A DNA stretch of 64,000 nucleotides from Bimastos eiseni (GCA_959347315.1 OY365810.1:19976358-20040357); one strand, 5' to 3'; positions 11,948 through 23,645 are shown, counted from the first letter of the stretch. Program-made: numbers and translations. Notes: generated by a model not told the origin, from the letters alone.

Positions 11948-12604
11948 CTGTTTACACGGGTGCGTAGTGAATCGCCGAAACCCGAAACTGATTTCCGCCG
12001 TATCTCCGAAAACGAAGTTGGATTCATAAAAATGATTCTGCCTAAATGGAAGTTGGATAGATGAAAAGAATTCATGCAGAAACTGGATTGATGAATGAAT
12101 TGCACTGTTTTGAGACAATTATGCGTTTTTCAATAGCACATTGCTGTTTTCGGGGAATCAGGCTTTTGGCCTTTTCAGCGTTTTCGGGTTTCCATGATTA
12201 GGGTTGGTCCTGTTTACACTTTACACCCTATGCAATGAAAAATAATTTAGAGTTGTCCACATCTGTAGGTGAATCACAATAAATTAGACATCATCTCAAC
12301 CACCCAACATCTCAGCACAGAGCCCATCTTAAAGCCGTCAATTTCCCATTTTTAAGTTCACTCCACAAACTGCATAAGATAGGCCTAACCCAATTAAATC
12401 AATGCGGAAAACTTCGCGGATTTGGGGGTTTGTCCAGTTGCGGGTATAGCTATCGATAGTAGGAACCGGGAAATGTCTCGGAATGGATATATCCCCAAAA
12501 TTACCTCTCCCTGTGCTGCACTACACATAATACTTGCGCTACCTCATAGCTCACATGACCATATCCCCGATCACTAAAAAATGTCAAATAACATAATTCG
12601 TTAC

Positions 12605-12707
12605 CCATTCCATGCCAAATCACCAGCGGAAGCGAAGCATTTGTCAGGCGCACGGACATAAACAAAAATATGCAATAACAGCAACCTGCTTTAACAATCA
12701 TTTTCAT
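12605..12707 (-). CDS. PPT1: palmitoyl-protein thioesterase 1, exon 1 with start codon
   Basis: First coding exon on the minus strand. It opens with MKMIVKAGCCYCIFLF, a short basic start and hydrophobic run typical of a secretory signal peptide, and ends SLPLVIWHGMG at the donor ATGG|GTAACG. LPLVIWHGMG is the first strand of the thioesterase fold, shared with vertebrate PPT1. The ATG at 12707 has G at -3 and A at +4. Upstream in-frame codons lack another ATG before a GTG at 12722. The exon gives 34 codons plus one base (phase 1), joining exon 2. PPT1 removes thioester-linked palmitate from proteins in the lysosome (known for the family); the signal peptide fits. Confidence 0.93.
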
Positions 12708-12929
12708 CGCATATAAACACACGCGCCTCTTCTAATCAACACTATTCAGCAATACATTTCATGACTATTCAGAAAGTAAAGGACCAGTCAGGTGTTGTTA
12801 ATCTGTAATTGATAGAGGGCTCGTTTTTTAGGCTCTCTCTTTATCAGAAAAATTTGCATTTTTCGATGCGCCATAAATTTAGCGAGTTGGATCTCGCTGA
12901 CATATCAGTCGATAGGTCAGAAATTCATG

Positions 12930-13690
12930 GGTGCAGTACAAAAACCCCTCTGACATAATCTTCTCTGTTTTAGGCAGGGCATTATCCCCCCCGGAGAAAC
13001 CCCCCATCTTGCCCTAACTAGCTTCTGCAATTAGAAGCCATACCATAAAAACTGACGCTACTAATAAAGTCTGCACAACATTGCAAGTGACACTCAGAAC
13101 AACTATTAGTCTAACTCAGGGCGTCCAGATAGGGGGAAGGTATTTTTTAGTCTTAGGGGATATCTTGACTACTTGACACTTGGAACCTGCAGGGTACGTG
13201 TTTGATTCCATCATTTAGAGGGGGATTGACGCCCTTGGTCTAACTTATATAAGAAATCGTATCACAGACAACACCCTATACGCTCTGCATAGACTGACCT
13301 GACGCGTCTGAAGAAGCCGTGTCACAGATAGCCTACGGATATATATGAATTACGCACAGTGGTGCATTCAGTGTAGGCCTACATAGACCTATCATAGGCC
13401 TACATTAACAAAAAAAGACCAAGGAACTAATTAACCGTTTGCTATTTAACTATTGGACGACGATACCTGAGTGACCGCATCAGACTTTGAAATGACACAT
13501 TAGACACGTGCTTTATTTCAGACTTTAAAGTATAAGCCCCTACACACGTTTCTAAATAATAGAAGTAAAAAAAAGTAAAAAAATTATTTTTAGTGGGGTT
13601 TGTCCTACTTAGGGGGGTTTTTATCAGGAGGAATTTTGTCAGAGGGGCTTTGGTGGGGAGGTTTTGTCAGAGGGGTTTTTGTCCGCGACC
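12930..13690. mobile_element. repeat with GACAAAACCCCTCT-type inverted ends, copy A
   Basis: Left end ACAAAAACCCCTCTGACA (12938) and right end TTTTGTCAGAGGGGTTTTTG (13662-13681) are inverted repeats, with further degenerate units inside each. The part from about 12955 to 13520 is nearly identical to copy B at 13990-14530. Just upstream of the PPT1 start. No coding capacity seen. Confidence 0.6.
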
Positions 13691-13974
13691 CGAAATTCAT
13701 ATTCCATTCCCGCTAATGCTGCAAGTTATTCAGATTATTGCAGCTCCATTTGCACCAACAGCTCTACCAACCCGACCATAGGCGCCGACTCCACAAGAGG
13801 CAACAGTAGGGCCATTCGCCCCTGTACTCACAGAGGTCCTGGGGCCCCAGTACTTTTTTGGAACATTCTAATTTTTCTCAATTGTCATTTTTTTCTTAAG
13901 TAAAATAAAAAAGTGCATTGGGAGACCGCGAAAGAATTCCATCCTCACATTTTTCTCAGCTGTGGCATGGCTCG

Positions 13975-14535
13975 GTTGTAGGACAAAGCCCCCTGTGACA
14001 AAAAAAACCCCTCTGACATAATCCCCCCCCCCTGTTTTAGGCAGGACACTGACCCCTCTGGACAAAACCCCCTCTTGCCATAACTAGCTTCTGCAATTAG
14101 AAGCCATACCATGATAACTGACACTACTAACGAAGTCTGCACAACATTACAAGTGACACTCAATACGACTATTAGTCTAAGAGGCGTCCAGATTGGGGCG
14201 GGGGTATTTTTTGAGTCTTAGGGGAATATTTTGACTACCTTGACACTTGGAACCACGGTGTTTGCCTCCGTCAGTTAGAAGGGGATTGACGTCTCTGGTC
14301 CTGGTCTAACTTATATAAGAAATCGTGTCACAGATAACACACATACGCTCTGCATAGACTCACTAGACGCGACTGAAAAAGCCGTGTCACAGATAGCCTA
14401 TGCATTATGCACCGTGGTGCCTTCAGTGTACATAGACCTATCATAGATTAACAACAAAAAGACCAAGGAACTAATTAACTGTTTGCTATTTAACTATTGG
14501 ACGACAATAGCTGAGTGACCGCATCAGAGCTTTTG
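13975..14535. mobile_element. repeat with GACAAAACCCC-type ends, copy B
   Basis: Direct repeat of copy A, with the same order of landmarks: a GTTTTAGGCAGG block, AACTAGCTTCTGCAATTAGA, GCCATACCAT, AGTCTGCACAACATT, CAAGGAACTAATTAAC and ACCGCATCAGA. Small indels separate the copies. Its right part is cut by GCTTTTGTCCCA and a (TA)n run where copy A still has its right end. Confidence 0.65.
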
Positions 14536-14537
14536 TC

Positions 14538-14539
<2 letters not shown>

Positions 14540-14618
<79 letters not shown>

Positions 14619-14680
14619 TACATACACATTATATATATATAATGAGAGAGAGAAAGAGAGAGAGAGAGAGAGAACTTATA
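14540..14680. repeat. (TA)n then (GA)n simple repeats
   Basis: About 75 bp of near-pure TA dinucleotide, then a short spacer and about 30 bp of GA. A hotspot for polymerase slippage and assembly error. Confidence 0.95.
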
Positions 14681-14699
14681 TATGTCTTAGTTCATCTTT

Positions 14700-15070
14700 A
14701 GACACATCATAACCACATAACCATAACCAGTTTTTTTATTGTTTCACCATCATTAGACAAATGTAGGTAACAAATTCTCTGCGAACAAATTAATGTATAT
14801 AATTTATATATCATTATTAATTTAGTTATGAACTAATAGCATCAGAGTAAAAATTAACATGTTTTAATAAAACCATCTGATGTTATACAGAGTAATAAAT
14901 AAAACAATAATGGAAAAACTCTTAAGGGACCGAGATCCCGCTGGCAGGGTCACCCAATTACGGAGATGAAATTAAGAAGTGGTGGATGACGTATTGAGCA
15001 TTCAGTAAGGTGGTAAAGTCACTATACCTAACTAGTTAATGAATAGAAAGTAAACAAACTTAACAGATTA
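14700..15070. other. intergenic sequence
   Basis: No gene seen. AT-rich sequence between simple repeats and a non-LTR fragment. Confidence 0.4.
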
Positions 15071-15071
15071 T

Positions 15072-15385
15072 GAAGAAATAAGCACTTCATGTAGAGTGAG
15101 TCAATAGGTGCTTACGGAGTCGGTATTTAAAGGTTTCATAGTGGTTTATATTCCGGATTTCGTGTGGTAGGCAATTCCATGCTTTGCCAGTCATAAACTA
15201 AAACAAGCTCTCGATTTAAAGATGAGATCAGTTGTTCATAGGAGGGACTGGATGCAAGAATGCTAGTATCGTCGGCAAACAAAAGAAATCTAAGAGTGGG
15301 TGAGACATTGGGCAGGTCATTAATGAAGAGTAAGAAAAGGAGTACATGGTCCCAGGATAGATCCTTGTGGGACACCATATTTTAT
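15072..15385 (-). pseudogene. non-LTR retrotransposon fragment with FADDT polymerase motif
   Basis: Minus-strand reading: FLLFINDLPNVSPTLRFLLF then ADDTSILASS is RT motif block with the catalytic F-A-D-D. At VYDW (about 15190) the frame breaks into the C-terminal end of the same protein: AWNCLPHEIRNINHYETFKY ... HLLTHST then stop near 15072. About 200 residues between polymerase motif and C-terminus are therefore deleted, with a frameshift. CR1/Rex/L2-like by motif. 5'-truncated. Confidence 0.7.
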
Positions 15386-16555
15386 TAACATTCATATGCA
15401 ATTACCCCACCCCAGCCTATAAGCACATTAAAAGACAATGAATCGACATAATTGTTTTGCACAATTTGACACTTTTATGACAATACGATCGATGTTAGTT
15501 AGCACTTTAATAGTAGTGATTCAACTGATAATTACCTTTATCCAATTCAAGAACTGCAGTAAAAATCATCATATGCCCAATTAGCTATGTAACAAAAGCT
15601 ACCTTAAAATTGTATAGTCTCTCGTGCCAATAATGATTAGACCGGATGTACGGAGCCCCTCTGCATCTTAATAATCGCACTTTTAATGGCGCTAAATTCA
15701 CTTGTATTAATTACGGTAACTAATTGGGTAGTCGACGAATGTATGTAAGCCTACTATAATACAGCATGATGATACATGGTAGTAACGTACATCCTATTTA
15801 AAAGTACCATATTATTTTCCCTCCCTTTTTGCACTAGAAATGAGCATTATAGTACCACACAGAATGGATTGGTTTAATATTGCACTATCAGGTATTTATC
15901 GATAAGTTCGCAGTACAACTCTACCTATTTAATAGCGTATGTTGTATACAGAGTGCGTACTACAACTGCAATTGGGTAATTAAGCAAACAAACTGTTTAC
16001 ACATACTATAGAAAATGAAATCAAACATCATGATAATACCTACTAAATTAATTATTTCAAGTGAATTAATTTAAATTTAAACCAGAATCAAAACAAAGCA
16101 CACAGAATTAAATTTTAGAACGTTTAGAGCTATGCACATGAAATTGTTAAAATTGTAAACAGCAAATTGCTAAAAGTGGATTAAAAAAATAATAACCAAG
16201 AACGTCAAATCAATTCACCAGGTGGCAGCTAATGGTGCTAGTTTTGGTTCACAACGTATTGTGAACTTTGATTAAACAATGAGGGTCCGTGGTACATGGA
16301 ATTTCCAATTGGCAGGCAAAAAGGCAAAATAGCATAAGCTGAAAAAAGTTTGTTATATAACAAAACCTTCAACCTACCCCCTACCCTACACAATATAACG
16401 CTAACAAAACCGGAACCCACCCACCTACCCCTTGAGCGTTATATAATATGTGAACGGCCCCTTATCTAAATATATTAATATGGGTAGGTGATCCGAAATA
16501 TCTGCTACAATTATGGATGAGTTTGAAATTTTAGTGATGCAATTTGTAAAAATTT
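15386..16555. other. intergenic sequence
   Basis: AT-rich, no gene or clear element end recognised. Separates two fragments of non-LTR origin on the same strand, which may or may not derive from one insertion. Confidence 0.4.
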
Positions 16556-16559
16556 ATCA

Positions 16560-17330
16560 ATCAACGTAGCAGTATTATCGGTTATGCGAGTATGCTGAGT
16601 TAGGAGGGAGGTGATAAGATATTGGTACATCTAAGGAAGGAGGTGATAAGATATTGGTACATCTAAGAATTCGCTAGTATTGGGATGGTCCTGTGCTTTA
16701 AGGAGATTACTGTTAAAGTCACCGGTAATGTGAAGATCTTTAGTGTTTGCGGCTAACGCAGTTAAAAGTAGGTCCCATTCAGTTACAAAGTCATCAAGAT
16801 TTAAACCAGGCGGTCTATATAATACTCCTACAGTGGTACAAAGCCCATTCAAGATGGGCATAACAAGGATTCATACGCTATATGTTGCGAACAGCAAGAA
16901 GGTTTATATATCGTGTATTTAATGTTTTTCTTTTATATAAAAGCCTCCTCCACCGCCCTTTCCAGTCTTGGTTGAGATTCAAAATTGTAGCCCAAAATTT
17001 GTATATCACAAGTCAGATCAGAGGTCAGCCAAGTTTCCGAGTGTGCAATTATATCCGGTGAAAAGCTTAATATTAGGTCCTCTAATAATAAAACTTTGCC
17101 AACTAACCTTCGAACATTAACATGCATAATAGAAAGTTTGGCAGGTTTGAGTTCAGCAGACGGTGCAGCAATGGGAGGAGTTATATAAGTACAATTTATT
17201 GTGAAGAAATTTTCGTCCGGATCTAAATCCTCATTGTTGAGGAAGGGGCGGTCTAGTCCTAGGTCCCAGAGTATGTCCAATCTAGGCCCCTCCTTGTATT
17301 GCTTAATCAGTTTTCCTGAGGGCAAATCTC
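16560..17330 (-). pseudogene. non-LTR retrotransposon endonuclease fragment
   Basis: Minus-strand frames 17325-16933 and 16861-16631 together read like an APE-type endonuclease: LSIMHVNVR, LLEDLILSFSPDIIAHSETW, then GVLYRPPG, DFVTEWDLLLTAL, LHITGDFNSNLL and SEFLD. SETWL and GDFN are the catalytic-region motifs of this family. A gap and frameshift of ~70 bp separate the two parts, so it is dead. A short duplicated stretch GGAGGTGATAAGATATTGGT occurs twice at its end (16604 and 16639). Confidence 0.7.
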
Positions 17331-18060
17331 CCTTTGCACAGTGAACAAACTCACAATGGTCCTAAGTTGATTAAAGGGAAAGATCATAAAAAGGCAAACT
17401 GGACGTCTCATTGTAGGTATTACCTCACGTTTTAGTGTAGGCTTACAGAAAATCGAAATACTTATAAATAGATGAGAAGTTATATCAAAAGGAACTCTGT
17501 CTAATGGATCACATTAAATTATTAAATCACATTAAATTATTAAATCACTGTCATGATGCAGTTATACCTCGCTGGAAGATGTTGTGGTGAGTAGAACTAA
17601 CCATTGTTATCACTTGCTGTAGATCTACACCGTGTTGTGAAAAGTATAGTACTAAACAGGGTTACAGATATATTCAGTCACATATGTGTAACTCATTGGT
17701 TCCAATATTAAATATAGTAGCCCATGCCTGGGCATACAAAAAGATAGAGTATTAGATTGAGAGAGAGAGGGAGTGAGTGATAAAAAGCGACAGAGTTCAC
17801 ATATTATATAGTTTAAACTTGATAGGCCTGTAAACTGTGAGCGATGTGACTAGTTAATCAATAATCACTGGTCAAAACTTTCGTTCTTTCGTTAATGGTT
17901 ATAATAGTATTGTAGTCTGTAGATTTATTTAACATGACATAAAAGGCCAAAAGGGGTTAAAGAGGTTCAGAAGACTATATTGACTGTTGCCGCTGTTTTA
18001 TAACCTCAAATCATCAATCAAATAAAAAAAATTATTTGGCGATCCAATAAACAGTGCAAT
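17331..18060. other. intergenic sequence
   Basis: No gene seen. Contains a small ATTAAATTATTAAATCAC duplication near 17510 and a GA-rich run near 17760. Confidence 0.4.
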
Positions 18061-18064
18061 TGCC

Positions 18065-18280
18065 CCACCAGTGTAGACCATAAGGTCACCCAAAGTATAT
18101 ATGCGTACATACATACACACACACACACATACATACATACATACATACATACATACATACGTGTTGTGTCATGTCATGTCTGTCTATCTGCCTGTCTGTA
18201 TGAATGTGTGTATGTATGTATGTACGTACGCACGCACGTATGTATTGTGCGTGCGTGCATCCGTATGCACCTACGTACTA
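18065..18280. repeat. ACAT/GTAT microsatellite behind a CAGTGTAGACCATAAG block
   Basis: TGCAATTGCCCC, CAGTGTAGACCATAAG and TATATATGC precede (ACAT)n and (GTAT)n runs. The same block precedes the microsatellite at 11190, so both probably belong to one repeat family with microsatellite interior. Confidence 0.7.
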
Positions 18281-18499
18281 TGGCGAACCTCCATTTCGTT
18301 CGACTTCGGGCGCTAGCATAGCAGCAGCAGGATACGGCAACACGCCTCGGGGAAAACTCCCAATACCTCCTTCTATTCTCTGGTACCACCCAGGAGGCCG
18401 AATACGAAGCTTTCCTTCTTGCTACATGTCCGCGTAGTAAGGTCTGGCTTTTTGGCACGGGTCTTTGCAACAGTTTCAACAGCGATTGCCCTTTGAAGG

Positions 18500-19010
18500 T
18501 CGGTGGAAGGATCAGACGGCGAGCAAGTATATACCCTACAGCCCATAGAGTCCCCCCGGACCCTACAGCCCATAGAGTCCGCCCGGACCCTACAGGGTCC
18601 CCCGGACTCTACATGCAATTAAGCATGCACAGCTGTAGACACGGCGGGGGTACATTAAAGAACCCGTCAATGCGAGCAGATCAAAAGACCCATATCGGCA
18701 AGCAGCCAATTGCAGGCACATCAAAGGACTGATAGCGGCTAGCAGATAAAACGGACCCTAGTCGGCAGCAAACAGCCAACGGCCGTTGCACCAAGGGACC
18801 TATAGCAGCGAGCAGATCAAAGAGCCCATAGCGGCAGACAGACCCCGTGACCCTTAGCGGCAAACAGATATAGCAGACAGATAAGAGGGCCCATAGTGGC
18901 AGACAGGCCCCATGACCCTTAGCAGCAAACAGATATAGCAGGCAGATAAGAGGGCCCATAACGGCATGGCAAAAACGCCACAATACTCCCTGCTAGCAAT
19001 AGTAATGCCC
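18500..19010 (-). repeat. probable gypsy LTR region with internal tandem repeats
   Basis: Two kinds of short tandem repeat: CCCTACAGCCCATAGAGTCC twice plus a partial copy (18535-18600), and a ~75-bp unit around AGCGGCAAACAGATATAGCA (18780-18965). It ends in a stretch (AAAACGCCACAATACTCC) that resembles AATAACGCCACAATGCTCCC in the gypsy end at 37490. It lies downstream of the minus-strand gypsy coding remnants, where a 3' LTR is expected. LTR ends were not resolved. Confidence 0.4.
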
Positions 19011-19430
19011 CCATTACTGCAAATTATGATCATATGTGTCAACTAATAGAGCTTCTACAATGTACATGAAATCAGAGTCCTATAGCGCAGTAATTCACAG
19101 AATTCGCAGTAGTTCACAGAAATAAAACTGGGACAGCCTTCCCGCAAAGCTCCCTATCGACAAGGCAAAAGTCCGTACGATGAACTAAAAAAACATGTCC
19201 AATGCAAATAACAGTTACTCTTTCCTGAAAACAAAATCGGGCAAACCAAACCACAACATAATCAATTAAATTTACAATACATCATACAGAAAAATTCATC
19301 AACCCTGTTTAATCGTCCTCCATGTCCGAGACCACTACTACCTGGTTGACATCCGAGTCCAGTCCAACCCCGGTACTGTCCAACGGCCACACAAGCACTG
19401 ACACGGTGGCACTCGCAGCGTAGGCGTCCT

Positions 19431-20535
19431 TCATGGCACCTGCCGGCAGCGGGCGGGGCGACGTTTGATTCGCCTCGGCCTCCTGTCGTTCATGTCATTC
19501 GAAGCCGGCTGAGTCGAATTGGCTCCATCCACATCCGCAGATGCTGTATCCGCGTATGGACGCAGTTTGTCCACATGTATAAAATATGGACGTGAACTGG
19601 CTGTCTTTCTAAGGCTATAGTTCACCGGCCCACACTGGCGTTCGATGATAAACGGCCCACAGTACATTTTTCCCATTTCGGACTACGCCCCTGGTATCGA
19701 CGTCTAGTGAAATACCAGAAGCGGACTCCCGGAGCAAACTCAGCTGGACGAACGCGCATGTCGTATGCATGTTTCTGACGCTCCGCAGCGGTTTTCAGTT
19801 GCTCCCGCACTAGACGGTAGGCAGTCTCTAGGGACAAATATTCATTCAAGTCTCTCTGATGGCTGCTGAGGACCTAACGCAGCATAGCATTGAGCGTTCT
19901 ATGGAAACGCTCCATCAAACCATTCCCACTAGGATGGTAGCTAAAGGTTCGGACCTTGTCTAGTCTATGCCCAGCAACCGACACAGCTCCTGGAATAAAT
20001 TCCCCTCGAAATTCGTGCCCTGATCAGTGAGTATATGATGCGGGACCCCATACCGGCTAATTACGTTGTCGACCAATGCCCGCGCAACCGAAGTTGCCTC
20101 TTGAATGGCCATGGCAATAGCCTCGCCCAATTTAGTAAAGTTGTCCATTATTGTCAAGTTGTAGGTATGCCCCCTTCTACTCCGAAGGTGAGGACCAGTA
20201 ATATCGATGCTCAACCTCTCCCAGGGTTCCCGCACTGCAAAGGTTGCAGTGGTCCCTGTCAGGGCGGACGCCCACGGTGGTATCTACTTACACTGGACAC
20301 ATTGTCGGCAAAAACGTCTACGGTCGATCCCCATCCGTTGTTTCTACGACGGCCGCAGCCATGCTCCAGTCTTTGGACCCGCACTGCCGGCAAGGGTCCC
20401 GCTACAATTCATCCGCATTGTCATGTTTCTTCCCGGGACGGTGAACCACCTGAAACTCGTACTCGGCTAGCCTCTCCAGCCATCGACCATGCTGGCCAAT
20501 CTGCAACTCTCCTAATCGAATCCTGATTTCTGGCG
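19431..20535 (-). pseudogene. Ty3/gypsy pol remnant: RNase H end, integrase, post-integrase region
   Basis: On the minus strand, in order: the RNase H C-terminus (WLERLAEYEFQVVHRPGKKH then DNADEL, normally D-A-L-S-R; 20500-20400), a zinc-finger-like region with stops, integrase core (REPWERLSIDITGPHLRSRR, MDNFTKL, GVPHHILTDQGTNFEG; 20235-19960), then post-integrase TAAERQKHAYDMRVRPAEFA ... HVDKLRPY (19849-19431). D-I-T-G and T-D-Q-G-T-N-F are the first two parts of the D,D-35-E triad. Stops and frameshifts show it is dead. Confidence 0.85.
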
Positions 20536-20542
20536 TCACCTC

Positions 20543-21150
20543 TCACGGGAGATCCGCTAACATCTCCCCGAACGGCGGCGCTTCGCCGTCCGGAACTCGA
20601 CTCATATCGGCCGCCCGGCTCATCTCTATCTCGACCGTGTGCAGACCGGCAATCACCTGATCCTTATCGAACTGAACAGGGACGTCACTTAGGCTCACGA
20701 CCCTCACTCGGGTCATGTCGGCGCTGTCGCCCACAGCAACCCGAGCGAGGTGAATCCCCGGCCGAATTTCTTGGGCCTCGGTCATCCATGCCGGCGCTAC
20801 GGAAGTCAAGTCCTCGTATATTGTTCGCACGGGCACGTCGCCCTGACATTTTGGCGAAACGACCACATCCTCGGCAACGGCTACTCGCCTGCACCACATA
20901 GCCCCATTACCCTTCACCAAAGGAATACGTTGGCGCCCAACAAATAACGCCCCGGACCCGAAACCTAAGCGACAGCGGTGCTCCCTCAGCCAGTCTATAT
21001 CCAGCATTATCTCAGATATCTGGTCCGATACGAAAAAAGCACTGGATATTGCGAACCCTGGTCGTACCTTAAGGAGCAGCCGAATCTTCCCGAGGACATT
21101 AATGTTGAACCCGTTATCGTCATTGCAATGGATAAGTTTCTTTTAAACGC
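20543..21150 (-). pseudogene. Ty3/gypsy protease C-terminal part, fused to RNase H remnant by RT deletion
   Basis: Reading NVLGKIRLLL, FFVSDQISEIMLDIDWLREH, RCRLGFGSGALFVGRQRIPL is the usual C-terminal half of a gypsy aspartic protease (I-M-L-G-I-D-W-L in relatives). The N-terminal half with the D-T-G/S-A catalytic motif is cut off at 21150, where an LTR begins. On the other side the frame runs almost directly into the RNase H C-terminus, so the reverse transcriptase is missing between ~20540 and ~20535. Confidence 0.75.
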
Positions 21151-22046
21151 TGTAACGGTTTAGGGGTACGCTTACCTAGTGTCGGCCTGCTGTAGTGTCT
21201 GCCTGTTGTGTACATCTGTGTTCTTTCTACTGTGGTATCTACCTGCTGTATACGCTTATCTACTACCTACTGTAATCCATCTACTATCTACTGTAGACAT
21301 CTTCTATCTACTGTATCCTATCTACTGTAGTCTATCTACTATCTACTGTAGATATCCACTATCTACTGTATCCTATCTACTGTGTAATATCTACTATCTA
21401 CTGTGTAGTCTCTACTGTCTCCTATCTACTGTATATCATCTACTATCTACAGCAAATTAGTATAAAAGAAGTTCGCCTGGAAGATCGTCGTCGTATGATC
21501 GTAGTCGTTGTATGATCGTAGTCGTCGTATGATCGTGGTCGTCGCCTGGGAATCGTCGTCGTCGTCGTTTCGAGATCGTTATCGGGGAGCCTTGTAGATT
21601 CGGCTTCGGCCTTGCAGTCTCGGCGCCTAGGAAGCACAAACAGTCGTCGTGGCTTGCGATAGTCGTCGCGGATATAGTCGTCGTCGATTTGCGATAGTCG
21701 CCGTCAGTCATTGACGTAGCATAGTACTCGCCGTCAGCCATTGACGTAGCGTTGCAATTACTCGTTAGTTATCGACGTAGGGCGTATTGAGGGAGTGAGA
21801 TACGGACTATTTCTGAATAGGCGCTACATAAGTATTGTTTTCCGTTGTACATTAAAAGAGGATTATCGAACAAGCGTGTCTTATTCCAAGCGTCATCCAG
21901 AAAGGAGCTATTTAAACCTTAAATGGTTAGTCTTCAGCAAACCACTGAAGCTTTACTCAGCGGACTGCAACTCGAACTACCCCCATATCGGACGGGGCTG
22001 CAAGTCGTCATCCTGGTCACTGTCGAATAGGCTCCGTTCCGTTACA
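21151..22046 (+). mobile_element. LTR copy 1 (gypsy-type), 896 bp
   Basis: Starts TGTAACGGTTTAGG and ends CCGTTCCGTTACA, so the ends form the short inverted repeat TGTAACGG/CCGTTACA expected of an LTR. ACGC flanks both sides (21147-21150, 22047-22050). Contents: a (CTACTGTATCTA)-type tandem array at 21230-21455, a TATA box TATAAAAG at 21470, a GTCGTC-rich region, and a CATTAAA polyadenylation-like signal near 21851. Copy 2 (23646-24549) is nearly identical, differing mainly by indels in the array. Confidence 0.8.
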
Positions 22047-22090
22047 ACGCTATTTCAGTATTGAACTGTCACTAAACGTACCTCGAAGCA

Positions 22091-22993
22091 GTGGACATTA
22101 CAGCAGTTCTAGACGAATTCATAAGTACAAATACATTCGCCATAAACGCTTCCGACGTAGCAATTGGTGCGGTGTTGTCGCAGCGAGTCGATGGACACAA
22201 GTGTGTAGTCGCCTATGGCAGCCGGTTACTCTCTGCAGCGGAGCGAAACTATTGTGTCACAAGAAAAGATTTACGGGCAATAGTATACTTCACTCAGATT
22301 TACCGACAGTACTTGTTGGGAAGGAGGTTCACCCTCCGGACGGATCACGCGGCGTTGAAGTTGCTTCAGAAAACTCCGGAGCCGATAGGCCAACAAGGAC
22401 GCTGGTTAGAAAAGTTGGCGGAATTTTATTTTGAAGTTTTGCACAGGCCGGGGCGTAAACACGGAAATGCCGACGCTTTATCGAGGAAACTCTGCAGCCA
22501 ATGTCGTCAGGGAGAGATCGGCCACGAAGTCTTGTTGCTGCGGAAGGTAACCGCGGTCGTTCGTACAAAAAAAGACATTTCGAAAGTGCAAGACGAGGAT
22601 ACTGCTCCGAACCTGCAGGAAATTCTATTGCAGAAGTCGCCAAAAGCTAAGACTTTTGTAGCGCATATTGATAAAGTACGGATTTGCTATGGGCGAGTAA
22701 AGAGACAGTGGGAGTTGCCTGCTACGTCCGAAGCAGTGGTAGACACAGCAATCGTACCGGTCGATCAAGACGGTTACCTGTGGCGAAGTAACACGAAGCG
22801 AGCGCGGAACAGGCCGCAAGTAAAGAAAGCTCCGACGGCAGAGGACGGAACGAGACAATTGTCCGCTGGCGAAACTCTGAGGCTATCGTCAGACCGTGGA
22901 AAGGATGAACAGGGAAACGGTGTGCAAAGTTCGGCCTTAGGTGCGATTAATTTGCCTCGACAATGCATGAGTCGTCCCATGCGATTTCAGTAG
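22091..22993 (+). pseudogene. gypsy RNase H domain joined to a post-integrase tail, 300 codons open
   Basis: Residues ~15-135 are a Ty3/gypsy RNase H: FAINASDVAIGAVLSQ, SRLLSAAERNY, LRTDHAALKLL, WLEKLAEFYFEVLHRPGRKH, NADALSR. The first catalytic Asp (T-D-A-S in relatives) is Asn19 here, so it is probably inactive. After the CSQC the integrase core is absent; AKTFVAHIDKVRICYGRVKR resembles the post-integrase H-V-D-K-L-R-P-Y segment. Gag, protease and RT are also missing 5' of it. The frame is nevertheless open for 300 codons. It lies between two LTR copies in the same orientation. Best read as the interior of a deletion-derived non-autonomous element. Confidence 0.75.
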
Positions 22994-23645
22994 AGCAAGA
23001 CGGCTGACAGACGTGACGTAGCGCTGGTAAAAAGAGCGTAAAGACGAATACGACGTCCGAAAAAGGGCAAAAGATGAATACGACATCTGTTGATAAAGAG
23101 AGAAGACACAGCGATTAAATGGAGAGACGCTGCAGTAATTTGGTGAAGAAAACAAACGGACGATGGAAGCAATGAAACGCCGTACAAAGAAATTGTTAAT
23201 CGTCGAAAGGACTTTTATTTTCACAAAAGATTTCTGAAAGGACTTTTATTTTCAGGAACGAACAATGTTCTCGTCAGACAACTGTCTGATCGTTCATGGA
23301 CTTTTAGTATAATGTTATTGTGTCATGCCTGCTTTCTGTTGAACTGTCAAGCTGACTGGTTTCGTATGATTTACTGTTTGGTTTGTTATGCGATAATTGT
23401 TATGCAGTAGTCCAAGTTGTTACGAGTTGTTTGGACTGTTCGACAATGTCAAATTTCATGATTAGCTATGGACGATTGAGTCCACGTGATTTTCATGTTG
23501 CATTATATAGGATCTGACTGTTAAGCCTGTTAATTTGCTTTGTGGACTATCACCAGAACTGAAGCCGATGTACGCTTTAATTAGGGGAAATCTTGTGATT
23601 TGGCGTTCCCAAAAAGAGACTTTTGGGCTGTTGCTGCGGGAGGCA
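22994..23645 (+). other. 3' internal region of the LTR element with polypurine-like tract
   Basis: No coding motifs. It ends GCTGTTGCTGCGGGAGGCA directly before the LTR; GCGGGAGG is a plausible polypurine tract, which would make copy 2 the 3' LTR of this unit. Confidence 0.5.

Noticed and set aside
13700..13850. Gly/Ala-rich minus-strand reading that might be an exon (GVGAYGRVGRAVGANGAAII)
   Set aside because: No convincing splice sites, no known family, and it lies between two copies of a repeat.
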